Assembly (NCBI RefSeq): GCF_044386045.1
Contig: NZ_JBISCD010000039.1
Location: 124,001-188,000 of the forward strand
DNA from: Thalassobellus sediminis
GTDB lineage: Bacteria > Bacteroidota > Bacteroidia > Flavobacteriales > Flavobacteriaceae
Reading direction: 5' to 3'
Length of the DNA: 64,000 nucleotides
The notes under the pieces are model-generated. The model ran no database searches and was not told the origin of the DNA. It was given only the letters and a program-made list of their open reading frames with translations. Made by a program: the position numbers and the translations under genes. Shown here in pieces: positions 53,009 through 61,994 of this stretch. The stretch's first letter is position 1; each line of letters begins with the position of its first letter.

Positions 53009-53658
53009 TTTAATTTATAATAATCGTTAATTACAGATTGTCTTCCTATAGTATTGGTTATGGTGTCTTTTTCAAGGTTCCAACCTCTTGCAGGCGAATA
53101 TTCGCGTCCGTACCATATAATTTGAAGATGCAAATCATTCCATAATTCTTTTGGAAATAAGCGTTTGGCGTCTTTTTCGGTTTGAGCAACATTTTTCCCG
53201 TTGCTTAAATTCCAACGATACATTAATCTATGAATATGAGTGTCTACAGGAAATGCTGGAACACCAAAAGCTTGAGAAATAACAACACTAGCGGTTTTGT
53301 GTCCAACAGCTGGTAATTCTTCTAGAGCTTGAAAACTTTGAGGGACTTCTCCATTGTGTTTTTCTATAAGTATTTTTGATAAGCCATAAATGCCTTTGCT
53401 TTTCATTGGTGAAAGTCCGCAGGGTTTAATAATTTCTTTTATTTCTTCAATAGTAAGTTTAACCATATCAAAAGGATTGTCTGCTTTAGCAAACAATAAA
53501 GGCGTGATTTTATTGACACGCACATCTGTACATTGCGCAGAAAGTAAAACAGCTACTAAAAGTGTATATGGATCTTTATGGTCTAGAGGAATAGGAATAG
53601 TTGGATAAAACTCTTTTAAAGTTTTTATAACGAAATTAACCTTCTCTTTTTTAGTCAT
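52999..53658 (-). CDS. nth: endonuclease III (DNA glycosylase/AP lyase) lacking the iron-sulfur cluster
   Basis: This 219-residue protein has the HhH-GPD fold of Nth. The hairpin LPAVGHKTASVV holds the catalytic lysine, and PVDTHIHRL holds the catalytic aspartate. The N-terminal half matches with LLVAVLLSAQCTDVRVNKIT. E. coli Nth ends with four cysteines (C-x6-C-x2-C-x5-C) for a 4Fe-4S cluster; here that region reads QIIWYGREYSPARGWNLEKD and has none. The enzyme removes oxidised pyrimidines and nicks the strand. Cluster-free relatives appear usual in Flavobacteriaceae. Confidence 0.92.
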   Translation of the reverse strand: MTKKEKVNFVIKTLKEFYPTIPIPLDHKDPYTLLVAVLLSAQCTDVRVNKITPLLFAKADNPFDMVKLTIEEIKEIIKPCGLSPMKSKGIYGLSKILIEKHNGEVPQSFQALEELPAVGHKTASVVISQAFGVPAFPVDTHIHRLMYRWNLSNGKNVAQTEKDAKRLFPKELWNDLHLQIIWYGREYSPARGWNLEKDTITNTIGRQSVINDYYKLKKS

Positions 53659-53779
53659 AAGTTGTATTTTTGATAAAAATCAAAGTTAATACTATGAAAT
53701 GAACATAACTAATATTTTGAAATCTATCAAAGTATTGGTTGTGTGAATAGAATATGATTAATTATAAAAAAACACACAA

Positions 53780-54232
53780 ATGAAAACATTAAAAGAAGGA
53801 GATGTGGTTCCTAGTTTTTCGGCTAAAGACGAAAAAGGGAATACTATTTCATTGAGCGATTTTAAAGGAAAGAAATTAGTTGTATTCTTTTATCCAAAGG
53901 CAAGTACACCTGGGTGTACTGCAGAAGCTTGTAATTTAAGAGATAATTATGATGTTTTAAAAGCGCAAGGATACGAACTCTTGGGTGTAAGTGCTGATTC
54001 TGAAAAAAGGCAATCTAATTTTAAAAATAAATATGAATTTCCTTTTCCACTTTTAGCAGATGAAGATAAGACTCTTATTAATGCTTTTGGTGTTTGGGGT
54101 CCAAAAAAGTTTATGGGAAAAGAGTATGATGGTATTCATAGAATGACTTTTTTAATTAATGAAAGTGGTATTGTAGAACGTGTTATTCAAAAAGTAAAAA
54201 CAAAAGATCACGCAGCTCAAATTTTAGAATAA
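53780..54232 (+). CDS. bcp: thioredoxin-dependent thiol peroxidase, Bcp type (peroxiredoxin Q)
   Basis: This 150-residue peroxiredoxin has the peroxidatic cysteine C46 in ASTPGCTAEACNLRD and a resolving cysteine C51 five residues later, the pattern of E. coli Bcp. It reduces hydrogen peroxide and organic peroxides with electrons from thioredoxin. It is cytoplasmic and 150 residues is the usual length. It is divergently placed from nth, 121 bases apart, so both repair and peroxide defence genes share a promoter region. A terminator overlaps its stop codon. Confidence 0.95.
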   Translation: MKTLKEGDVVPSFSAKDEKGNTISLSDFKGKKLVVFFYPKASTPGCTAEACNLRDNYDVLKAQGYELLGVSADSEKRQSNFKNKYEFPFPLLADEDKTLINAFGVWGPKKFMGKEYDGIHRMTFLINESGIVERVIQKVKTKDHAAQILE

Positions 54233-54267
54233 AAAAAAGCGTCCATTTTTAAATGGACGCTTTTTTT
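54232..54267. terminator. bidirectional terminator after bcp
   Basis: AAAAAAAGCGTCCATTT pairs perfectly with AAATGGACGCTTTTTTT. It begins at the last base of the bcp stop codon and ends 19 bases before the stop of the convergent gene. Confidence 0.9.
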
Positions 54268-54285
54268 AGGTTTTATAAATTGTTG

Positions 54286-55749
54286 TTATTTTTTTCTACC
54301 TTTTAATGTTAAAGCTTTTCTAGTGTAACCAAATAGTCGGTAGTCTTTAATTAATTCTGCTGTTCCTTCAGGCACCATATTCTCCCATCCGTTTTCTCCT
54401 TCAGTAATCATTCTTAGTATTTCACGAGAAAATATATTCATAATAGTTTCGTCGTAGTCTTCTATGTCTATAACTTTTCCGTTGTATTTAAAGAACTTGT
54501 ATAATTCTTTCATACGTGGGTATACTTTTAAATTATCACTAGTAATTAATTCACCTGTTTTTTCATCTTTCATTGGGTATAGGTATACTTTTAAATCTTT
54601 AAAGAATAATTTACCAAATGCTTCTAAAATACCTCCGCTCATATGACGGTAGTATTTCTCATCAAAAATATCTATTAAATTACTAACTCCCATAGCTAAT
54701 CCCATTCTAGCTTTTGTGTAGTTAGAGAAATACTCAACTACTTTAAAGTATTCTTGGAAATTTGAAATCATTACAGATTGTCCGAGAGAACATAATAAAT
54801 CAGCTCTGTCAATAAAATCTTGCTCGTCAATTTCTCCCTCAGCTCTTAAGTTAGAAAGTGTTATTTCAAATACAACAACTGTTTTGTCTTTGTCTACTTT
54901 GTTTTCTTTTATAAACATGTTATATGATTTCTCATACATAGCCATGTTTACTTTGGTAACAGGTCTAAAACTACCACGAAGTGCTAATATGTTTTTTTTG
55001 TAAAAAACTTTTGCTGGTAAAACGTTGGTACCATCAGGACCAAACATTACGGCATCTGTCATGCCATTTTTAACAAGTTGTAAACTCATTAAACGGTTGT
55101 CGACATTTTTAAATACAGGGCCTGAGAAATTTATTGTGTCAATTTCTAATTGATCTTTATCTAGGTGGTCATATAAATAGCGTAATAATTTTTTAGGTTC
55201 GTTGTATTTATAGAATGCACCGTAAATAAGATTAGTCCCTAATACACCAAGTGTTTCTTGTTGTAAGCGTGCATCTGTTTCTTTAAAACGAACGTGTAAA
55301 ATAATTTCATTATAATCGCCATTTTCTTCAACTTGATATTTTATACCAACCCATCCGTGACCTTTAAATTGTTTAGCAAAGTCAATGGTTGCAACGGTGT
55401 TCGCGTAAGTAAAAAATATTTTACTTGGATTTTCTTTACGGGTAAGCCTATTTTCCATGAGGTTCATTTCATGGGTTAGCATTTTTCTTAAACGTGCTTC
55501 TGTTACGTAACGACCATCGTCTTCTGCTCCATAAATAGCGTCACTAAAATTCTTATCATAAGCAGACATGGCTTTGGCTATCGTTCCAGATGCGCCACCG
55601 GCTCTAAAGAAATGTCTACAGGTTTCTTGTCCTGCGCCAATTTCGGCAAATGATCCGTAAATATTTTCGTTTAAATTTATGCGAAGTGCTTTTGATTTTA
55701 ACGAAGGGATATCATTAAACTCTTTATCACCTTTAATCCTAATTTCCAT
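54286..55749 (-). CDS. conserved 487-residue protein of unknown function
   Basis: The protein is soluble, with no signal peptide or membrane span. Its N-terminal part is very regular and looks strongly conserved: EIGAGQETCRHFFRAGGASG, then TIAKAMSAYDKNFSDAIYG and GRYVTEARLRKMLTHEMNLM. Relatives have been labelled as a nicotinate-nucleotide adenylyltransferase or a TonB-dependent receptor; neither label is supported by any motif here. The central part (about 190-300) contains FSGPVFKNVDNRLMSLQLVK and FGPDGTNVLPAKVFYKKNIL. It is transcribed alone. An enzyme is likely but the reaction is unknown. Confidence 0.75.
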   Translation of the reverse strand: MEIRIKGDKEFNDIPSLKSKALRINLNENIYGSFAEIGAGQETCRHFFRAGGASGTIAKAMSAYDKNFSDAIYGAEDDGRYVTEARLRKMLTHEMNLMENRLTRKENPSKIFFTYANTVATIDFAKQFKGHGWVGIKYQVEENGDYNEIILHVRFKETDARLQQETLGVLGTNLIYGAFYKYNEPKKLLRYLYDHLDKDQLEIDTINFSGPVFKNVDNRLMSLQLVKNGMTDAVMFGPDGTNVLPAKVFYKKNILALRGSFRPVTKVNMAMYEKSYNMFIKENKVDKDKTVVVFEITLSNLRAEGEIDEQDFIDRADLLCSLGQSVMISNFQEYFKVVEYFSNYTKARMGLAMGVSNLIDIFDEKYYRHMSGGILEAFGKLFFKDLKVYLYPMKDEKTGELITSDNLKVYPRMKELYKFFKYNGKVIDIEDYDETIMNIFSREILRMITEGENGWENMVPEGTAELIKDYRLFGYTRKALTLKGRKK

Positions 55750-55996
55750 GCTCTTTTTGGGTTACTAATGTGTTAAACAAAGGTATCAAATAATAGAAGT
55801 AAAAAAAAAAATAACCTTAAATTTGTTCGGAAGAAGCCTTGCTTTTAGATTGAAGGTGTTTTGAATTTAATATTTTAAGATATCATTAAAAAAGCACATT
55901 GTATATTATGAATAACAAAGTCAATTAATTATAATTTGTCATCTTCACAGCTGTTCAGATTAATAATATAAAGTAATTAATATTAAATATTTTTTT

Positions 55997-56758
55997 TTGA
56001 AGATAACTTTTTTAGGTACAGGAACATCACAAGGAATTCCAGTAATAGGGAGTAAGCATCCTGTTTGTTTAAGTAATAATAAAAAGGATAAGCGTTTACG
56101 AGTTTCTGTTTTAATAGAATGGGATGATTATGCATATGTTATAGATTGTGGTCCCGATTTTAGATATCAAATGCTGAGCGCTGAATGTGATAAAATTGAC
56201 GGTATCCTTTTTACTCATGAGCATTCAGACCATGTTATGGGGTTTGATGATATTAGACCTTTTTATTTTAGGCAAGGTGATATTCCGATATATGCACATA
56301 AACGAGTATTAAAATCGTTACGTAAAAGATTTGATTATGTTTTTGCTACTAAGAACAAATATCCTGGAGCGCCAACCGTTATTACAAATCGTATTAAAAA
56401 CAAACCTTTTAAGTTAAATAATTTAGAAATTATTCCTGTAAATGTGAAGCATGCAGACTTGCAGGTTTTTGGATTTAAGTTTAATGATTTTGCGTATTTA
56501 ACAGACGTAAAGACTATTAAAGATGAAGAAATTGAAAAAATTAAAAATGTTAAAGTATTAGTTGTTAATGCGCTTCGATTAGAATCACATCACTCTCATT
56601 TTAATTTAGATGAGGCTTTACGGTTTATTAATAAGGTGAATCCAGAAAAAGCCTATTTAACACATATAAGTCATTTATTAGGTTTTCATGAAGAAGTAGA
56701 AAAAATATTACCAAAAAATGTATTTTTGGCATATGATGGTTTACAAATAAATTTATAA
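55997..56758 (+). CDS. MBL-fold metallo-hydrolase, PhnP-like, with TTG start
   Basis: This 253-residue protein begins MKITFLGTGTSQGIPVIGSK, the standard first strand of the PhnP/RNase-Z-like branch. The metal motif is LFTHEHSDHVMGFDD (H-x-H-x-D-H), with a later histidine in VKHADLQV and the final one in YLTHISHLLG. The only possible start in front of the first strand is TTG at 55997; the upstream frame closes at 55964 and no ATG lies between. PhnP itself cleaves cyclic ribose phosphates. The substrate here is unknown. Confidence 0.88.
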   Translation: MKITFLGTGTSQGIPVIGSKHPVCLSNNKKDKRLRVSVLIEWDDYAYVIDCGPDFRYQMLSAECDKIDGILFTHEHSDHVMGFDDIRPFYFRQGDIPIYAHKRVLKSLRKRFDYVFATKNKYPGAPTVITNRIKNKPFKLNNLEIIPVNVKHADLQVFGFKFNDFAYLTDVKTIKDEEIEKIKNVKVLVVNALRLESHHSHFNLDEALRFINKVNPEKAYLTHISHLLGFHEEVEKILPKNVFLAYDGLQINL

Positions 56759-56770
56759 AGTTTAGTAAGG

Positions 56771-57271
56771 ATGAAAAAGAAAATATTCATGTATCTGTTT
56801 GTGTTTTCAATATTGCTTGTTTTGTTTCAATATGTTAATGCAAAAAGAGTATTTGAAGATATGGATCGTAAATTAGAAGGTTATAAAAATTTATCAGAAA
56901 AATATAAAGACTCTGTACTTGTGTTGCAAAATAAAATTGCAGACATATCTCATTTTAATATAGAAAATAATGAAGATGCTATTAGTTATTTTGAAAACGA
57001 CGGATATAATATTGATGAATTAATTCCTGTTATTAAAGATGCGCTTTATGAATTAAATACAGTAAAAGGAGAGCATCCTTTGATTCCTTATGTTTCTAGT
57101 GAAGGTAGGAGAATGTTGATTAATACAGTGAAATTATTAAATCATAAATGGTTAATAGCTAATTTTTCAGATGGAGAATTTTGGGGAGAAGTTTTATTGC
57201 GTTATTATGTTAACGAAGATAAAACAATTGATTTTGAACTTTCTGAATCTTTCTTATATCCTTTAGAATAA
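56771..57271 (+). CDS. membrane-anchored hypothetical protein
   Basis: A single N-terminal hydrophobic helix (IFMYLFVFSILLVLFQYVNA) anchors or exports this 166-residue protein. A short coiled coil (about residues 28-58) follows, then a folded domain ending KTIDFELSESFLYPLE. It starts 12 bases after the metallo-hydrolase stop codon, so it is probably co-transcribed. In Flavobacteriaceae this pairing with the hydrolase seems to recur, from memory. No motif is recognisable. Confidence 0.7.
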   Translation: MKKKIFMYLFVFSILLVLFQYVNAKRVFEDMDRKLEGYKNLSEKYKDSVLVLQNKIADISHFNIENNEDAISYFENDGYNIDELIPVIKDALYELNTVKGEHPLIPYVSSEGRRMLINTVKLLNHKWLIANFSDGEFWGEVLLRYYVNEDKTIDFELSESFLYPLE

Positions 57272-57276
57272 GAGTC

Positions 57277-57645
57277 TTACTTAACTTTATAAGCAACTCC
57301 TTTTTGTTTTTTTGTTTCACCGACATATGAGTACTCGTAAGTGTACGATGAATCAGTTGTGGTGAGTATTTTTAGATGAATATCTTTTCGTTCGGCCATG
57401 TTTTTAGGGTTTATAGTTTTAAATACAACCTCACAATTATTTATCCACCTAAGTTCTGATGAATCTTTTTTTGTATCGTAAATCTCAACTTGTATATTTT
57501 TATCTCTTTTAAATATAGATTTAAATAACTCGCCATTTATGGTAACTTCACTATAGAATTCACCTGTTTTAAAATCACTGCAATTTCTGGTATTTTCGTA
57601 GCAACTAGTTACTAGAATTAATAGAAGAATGTAAAAAAATCTCAT
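57277..57645 (-). CDS. small lipoprotein of unknown function
   Basis: From ATG 57645 the 122-residue protein begins MRFFYILLLILVTSCYENTR, a lipoprotein signal with the cysteine at position 15. A beta-rich domain follows (GEFYSEVTINGELFKSIFKR). An upstream ATG at 57687 would add 14 residues before the signal and is rejected. Some relatives carry the wrong label DNA topoisomerase IV. It is downstream of the XRE gene on the same strand, 38 bases apart. It converges on the gene at 56771 with five bases between the stops. Confidence 0.75.
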   Translation of the reverse strand: MRFFYILLLILVTSCYENTRNCSDFKTGEFYSEVTINGELFKSIFKRDKNIQVEIYDTKKDSSELRWINNCEVVFKTINPKNMAERKDIHLKILTTTDSSYTYEYSYVGETKKQKGVAYKVK

Positions 57646-57683
57646 AAAATTTATTTGATTAACAAAACTACTAAAGAAAATTA

Positions 57684-58061
57684 TCAATTCTGAAAATTTT
57701 CAAAACTTCCGTCAGAATAAAATATAATGATACGTTCTATTTTTTTAGAGTCATTACCTTTTTGTTTTTTAGTTACAACTTTTTCATTGAATAAAATAGG
57801 AGATGAGTTGTTCTTTTTTATTTCTGTATTCTGTAAAACAGGAAATGTGCCCTTGCCATTCAATAGCCAATACAATTCAACTTCAGGAAAAGCAGAAAGA
57901 ATTTTTAAAATAAATTCTAAACTAGGTTTGTTTCTACCAGATAAAATATGCGAAATACTAGAACGTTGTACACTTATTTTTTCAGCAAAAGAAGAAGCCG
58001 ATTCCCCGTAATAATCTATTACTTTTTGGAGTCTTTTAGTAAATTCTTCACTGTTTATCAT
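57684..58061 (-). CDS. XRE family helix-turn-helix regulator
   Basis: From ATG 58061 this 125-residue protein starts MINSEEFTKRLQKVIDYYGE and has a Cro/CI-type helix-turn-helix in SSFAEKISVQRSSISHILSG followed by RNKPSLEFILKIL. The C-terminal 55 residues have no known domain and end with SDGSFENFQN. An ATG at 58139 opens a longer frame, but the extra residues (MYGVFYFYFMLYCYICKILN and on) are not conserved in type, and a TACATTTG promoter-like box lies inside it. It faces the M14 carboxypeptidase gene and may control it. Confidence 0.85.
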   Translation of the reverse strand: MINSEEFTKRLQKVIDYYGESASSFAEKISVQRSSISHILSGRNKPSLEFILKILSAFPEVELYWLLNGKGTFPVLQNTEIKKNNSSPILFNEKVVTKKQKGNDSKKIERIIIFYSDGSFENFQN

Positions 58062-58089
58062 TGTAAACCGAAATTGAGTGTTAAGTATT

Positions 58090-58338
58090 TTACAAATGTA
58101 ACAATATAACATGAAATAGAAATAAAAAACACCGTACAATGTGTGGTATTGGTAAATTTTAACTTTATGTAGTTGGTTTTAATCTGCTGAAAAACAAATT
58201 TTTAATTAGAAATTGTGTTTTATGAATTTACTTTTGCATTTAGATTGAATAAAAATCATTTAGAATGTATACTTGTGTAAACATATATACTTGTTTTAAC
58301 TGTTTACAAATGTAAAATAGTATTTGTTTACATTTGTA
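58090..58338. promoter_or_regulatory. three near-palindromes of the form TTTACAAATGTAAA in the divergent promoter region
   Basis: TTACAAATGTAA lies at 58090-58101, TTTACAAATGTAAA at 58303-58316 and TTTACATTTGTA at 58327-58338. The first and last each contain TACATTTG in the direction of the gene they precede, which matches the TAnnTTTG -7 promoter element. They may be promoters, operators of the XRE regulator, or both. Confidence 0.45.
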
Positions 58339-58354
58339 TCCTAATTTAATTTTG

Positions 58355-59506
58355 ATGAAAGTAGAAGATATTAAATCACTTTATTTAACTCATAAAGAAG
58401 CAAGACTTAGAGGAAGGTATATAACTAATAATGATATTAGTTATTTGTTAAAAAATATAAGTGCTGATGTGAAAATTGAAACTATTGGTAAATCTGTTTT
58501 AAACGATTCTATTTATGGATTGAAAATAGGACATGGCAACAAACGAATATTGATGTGGTCTCAAATGCATGGAAATGAATCTACAACTACAAAGGCATTA
58601 TTCGACTTGCTAAATACATTATTGGATAAAACAGCTAATTTGGAATATATTTTAGAGGCTTGTACTTTATACATTATACCAATTTTAAGCCCTGATGGCG
58701 CTAAAGCCTATACACGTATTAACGCTAATGCCGTAGATTTAAATAGAGATGCACAAGATTTGTCGCAACCAGAAAGTAAAGTGCTTAGAGATGCTTTTAA
58801 CCGTTTTAAACCTAATTTTTGTTATAATTTACATGGCCAGCGCACTATTTTTAGTGCGGGAACATCTAATAAACCTGCAACAGTATCATTTTTAGCGCCT
58901 GCTCAAGATAAAGCATGTACTATTACACCTAATAGAAAAATAGCTATGGAGGTAATTGCTGTTATGAATAATGCTTTACAAGAATTAATTCCTAATCATG
59001 TGGGAGTTTATGACGATGCTTTTAACTTAAATTGCGTTGGAGATACTTTTCAAAGTGAAAACGTACCTACTATTTTGTTTGAAGCTGGACATTATTACAA
59101 TGATTATGAACGAGAACAAACTCGAAAATATATATACGTATCACTTTTAGAGTCTCTTGATTATATTTCTAAGAATGAAGTTGAAGGAAAAAAATATGAG
59201 TCATATTTACAAATTCCAGAAAATGATAAATGTTTTTACGATATAATTATAAGAAATGCTAAGAATGGAACCGATGGTGAAATTGTTGATATAGCATTTC
59301 TTTATCAGGAAAAATTGATAGATGGAACGATCAATTTTATTCCTAAACTTGAAAAAGTTGAAAATTTGAAAGCTTTTTTTGGACATAAAGAATTTGATGC
59401 CAAAGGCTTAGAAGTGTATGGAGAAAACAATTTACTTGCGGAAGTTAGTTACGAAAACGTTTTCGTAATATTGAATAATGAAAAAATCTCATTATTAATA
59501 AAATAA
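58355..59506 (+). CDS. M14 family zinc carboxypeptidase-like protein
   Basis: This 383-residue protein has the carboxypeptidase metal site: H-x-x-E in WSQMHGNESTTTK and the distal histidine in CYNLHGQRTIF. The substrate-binding arginine region is VDLNRDAQDL, and the catalytic glutamate is probably in ILFEAGHYYND. There is no signal peptide, so the protein is cytoplasmic, unlike classic secreted carboxypeptidases. ATG 58355 is preferred over a TTG at 58334 because a TACATTTG promoter box covers that site. A 90-residue C-terminal part has no known domain. The substrate may be a cell-wall or cytosolic peptide. Confidence 0.87.
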   Translation: MKVEDIKSLYLTHKEARLRGRYITNNDISYLLKNISADVKIETIGKSVLNDSIYGLKIGHGNKRILMWSQMHGNESTTTKALFDLLNTLLDKTANLEYILEACTLYIIPILSPDGAKAYTRINANAVDLNRDAQDLSQPESKVLRDAFNRFKPNFCYNLHGQRTIFSAGTSNKPATVSFLAPAQDKACTITPNRKIAMEVIAVMNNALQELIPNHVGVYDDAFNLNCVGDTFQSENVPTILFEAGHYYNDYEREQTRKYIYVSLLESLDYISKNEVEGKKYESYLQIPENDKCFYDIIIRNAKNGTDGEIVDIAFLYQEKLIDGTINFIPKLEKVENLKAFFGHKEFDAKGLEVYGENNLLAEVSYENVFVILNNEKISLLIK

Positions 59507-59576
59507 ACTACATGTTTAATGTGTAATTATTACTAAAAATGTATTAATTTTGCTTTATATTTAAGAATAGTTAATT

Positions 59577-60056
59577 ATGGGGAAAATTAAATTAGACGAA
59601 ATTGATCATCAAATTCTTGACATGTTAATCGATAACACAAGAATTCCGTTTACTGACATTGCTAAAAAATTATTAATATCTGCAGGAACAGTACATGTAC
59701 GTGTAAAAAAAATGGAAGAAGCTGGAATTATTAGAGGGTCTTCATTAACTTTAGATTATAAAAAATTAGGATACTCTTTTATTGCTTACGTAGGTGTTTA
59801 TCTAAATAACACATCACAAACTAAGTTTGTTTTAGAGCGTATAAACGAAATACCTTTTGTAACTGTTGCACATATAACTACAGGTAAGTTTAATATTTTC
59901 TGTAAAATTAGAGCTAGAAGTACAGAGCATGCAAAAGAAATTATTTTTAAATTAGACGATATAGAAGGCGTTTATAGAACAGAAACTATGATTTCTTTAG
60001 AAGAAAGTATTAACGATAAAAAACGTTTGATGCATTCTATTTTTAATGAAATGTAA
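59577..60056 (+). CDS. Lrp/AsnC family transcriptional regulator
   Basis: This 159-residue protein has the N-terminal helix-turn-helix (LDEIDHQILDMLIDNTRIPF then TDIAKKLLISAGTVHVRVKK) and the C-terminal RAM ligand-binding domain (about residues 65-145) with VAHITTGKFNIFCKIRARST. Lrp-type proteins form octamers and respond to amino acids. It lies 70 bases after the M14 gene, in the same direction. A TAATTTTG box at 59545-59552 may be its own promoter. A terminator follows. Confidence 0.93.
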   Translation: MGKIKLDEIDHQILDMLIDNTRIPFTDIAKKLLISAGTVHVRVKKMEEAGIIRGSSLTLDYKKLGYSFIAYVGVYLNNTSQTKFVLERINEIPFVTVAHITTGKFNIFCKIRARSTEHAKEIIFKLDDIEGVYRTETMISLEESINDKKRLMHSIFNEM

Positions 60057-60074
60057 ACAATAGATATAACAATA

Positions 60075-60108
60075 CAAAAAAGAGTCCTCATTTGAGGGCT
60101 TTTTTTTG
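60075..60108 (+). terminator. rho-independent terminator after the Lrp-type gene
   Basis: CAAAAAAGAGTCCTCA pairs with TGAGGGCTTTTTTTTG with two wobble pairs, ending in a T run. Confidence 0.85.
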
Positions 60109-60515
60109 TAATCTAAATTCACTAAACACGCTTTAAATACAGTCTGTGCTTATATATAATAAATTTTATTCAGACTTAAAAAAAACAGAATATTAAATCG
60201 GCTAAAATTATTATGCTTGCAAGTATAATGTTATTAAACGTCTAAAATTTATACTTAATCGAAATAAAAAAAAAGCTCACTCTATTTTTTTATTTTAAAT
60301 CTATATTTGTTTTGATTACTCTTGAAATTGAATTGATTAATAGCAAAATTTTAAATTTAATTTTTTTTTGTATTTAACTTTAATTATAAATTTTTGCAGT
60401 CAGTAATTACTTCCCTCTTAAATTTTTTTTACAAAATATAATTTAAATTTTAGTAGATAATTTAAGTTATCACATTTTTTATATGATAATTTTAATACAT
60501 AGTTTTTAAATAATT
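60109..60515. other. 407-base very AT-rich intergenic region before the tyrosinase gene
   Basis: The stretch is dominated by A and T runs and contains no open frame, tRNA or clear repeat. It should contain the promoter for the tyrosinase/collagen operon; the string ATAAATTTTTGCAG at about 60387 is the nearest thing to a -7 box but does not fit exactly. Confidence 0.4.
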
Positions 60516-61937
60516 ATGATATATAAAATATTAATAAATATTAATTTTTTAAATTTTAAAAAATACACACTGTTATTTTTTATTTTTTGTATATCTAATA
60601 TTTACTCGCAAAGTATTCGTAAAAATTATAATGAAATGACTCAATCTGAGAAGGATGAGTTAGTACAAGCCTTTAAAGATTTAGAAGCCGATTATGATCA
60701 TGATGATGATCCAGGAACACCTGATGTAATAAATTTAGTTAACGATTTAGCAAATTATCATGACTTTAATTTTGATGACATTCATTTTAATTTACCAACT
60801 CAGCCAGAAAAGGATGTGTTTTTTCCATGGCATAGAAGGCAAATGTTTGAATTAGAGCAGGCTATGCAAAATATTAATTCTAAAATATCTATTCCTTATT
60901 GGGACTGGACATTAGATAATACTTACGACATTACACCTGGTAAACTTTGGGATCCTGCTTTTATGGGTGGGTTTGATGCTTTATGGAATTTAGATAGAAT
61001 CTATAATAATGGCACATTACCAACAGCAGGTGTCATTTCAACAACACAGGCTACTAGTTCAGATATATATCTTTACTCAAATGCAGTAGAAAGAGGTGAT
61101 GTTCATGTAGGTGGACATGCTTGGACTGGAGGAGTTATGGCTAGTGGTAATTCTCCACGAGACCCTATATTTTATTTACACCACGGTATGGTTGATAAAC
61201 TTTGGCAAGATTGGGTAGAGTTACATGGCTATTCTTCTGGTGATGATTTATATATTAAAAACCTTTTGCCTAGATATGATGGTGTTAGTCAAACTTCAGC
61301 AGGAGTTACATTACCAGCTGTAAACCCAGATAATATGATTGATTCTAAAACTTGGGGGGTGTTTTATGCTGAAAATCAGTTAGCTGAATTATATAACTAT
61401 ACAGTTAATAATACGTATCGTACTCAAGAAGAAGTTTTTTATTATCAATACACCATTGAAGCTAAGGATGATTTTATAATACCTTCTTCAAAAAAAGCAA
61501 AATTTGAATCTGTAAATAATATTATTTTAAAACCAGGATTTCATGCACAAGAAGGATCTGGATTTATAGCTAAACTTGATACTGATTATGATATTACTAC
61601 GTTTAGCAAAACTTCTAGAAAAAAAACAGATAAGAAAAGTTTCTATACTAATTTTAGGATTGTTGAAAATGTTTATACTACAGGTGGATTAATTCAAGAA
61701 GTTAAAACATTTATAGATCCTAGAAGAAAAGACAATTTAGGATTAGAGTTTAAAGATGTTTGTGAGCCTTGTGAAATTGAAATTTTGAATTCCCAAAATG
61801 ATATTGAGATGAATAAAACATTAAATAATGCTACCAATACAGATATTAATTTAGCTGGTTTGATGCCAGGGAATTATGTTTTACAAATTAGTAGAAATAG
61901 TAATGTAATATTTAATAAAGAATTAATAAAATTATAA
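60516..61937 (+). CDS. secreted tyrosinase family copper oxidase with T9SS-like C-terminus
   Basis: A signal peptide (hydrophobic core YTLLFFIFCISNIYS, cleavage near S31-Q32) precedes a tyrosinase domain. The CuA histidines lie in ANYHDFNFDD, IHFNL and FPWHRRQMFELEQ; the CuB histidines lie in DVHVGGHAWTGG and DPIFYLHHGMVDKLW. The enzyme would oxidise phenols or tyrosine residues to catechols and quinones with oxygen. After residue 325 comes a region with IILKPGFHAQEGSGF, a motif common in Bacteroidota surface proteins. The end (LAGLMPGNYVLQISRNSNVI then FNKELIKL) resembles a type A T9SS sorting domain. A collagen-like gene follows 57 bases downstream with no terminator between. Confidence 0.88.
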   Translation: MIYKILININFLNFKKYTLLFFIFCISNIYSQSIRKNYNEMTQSEKDELVQAFKDLEADYDHDDDPGTPDVINLVNDLANYHDFNFDDIHFNLPTQPEKDVFFPWHRRQMFELEQAMQNINSKISIPYWDWTLDNTYDITPGKLWDPAFMGGFDALWNLDRIYNNGTLPTAGVISTTQATSSDIYLYSNAVERGDVHVGGHAWTGGVMASGNSPRDPIFYLHHGMVDKLWQDWVELHGYSSGDDLYIKNLLPRYDGVSQTSAGVTLPAVNPDNMIDSKTWGVFYAENQLAELYNYTVNNTYRTQEEVFYYQYTIEAKDDFIIPSSKKAKFESVNNIILKPGFHAQEGSGFIAKLDTDYDITTFSKTSRKKTDKKSFYTNFRIVENVYTTGGLIQEVKTFIDPRRKDNLGLEFKDVCEPCEIEILNSQNDIEMNKTLNNATNTDINLAGLMPGNYVLQISRNSNVIFNKELIKL

Positions 61938-61994
61938 CTCCCAATGATATTTGAAAATTACAAACCAGATTTAGATACTAAAAAAGGTATATGT

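Noticed and set aside
58062..58139. N-terminal extension of the XRE regulator to 58139
   Set aside because: The added residues are a run of aromatic and hydrophobic residues unlike the family, and a promoter-like TACATTTG lies within it.
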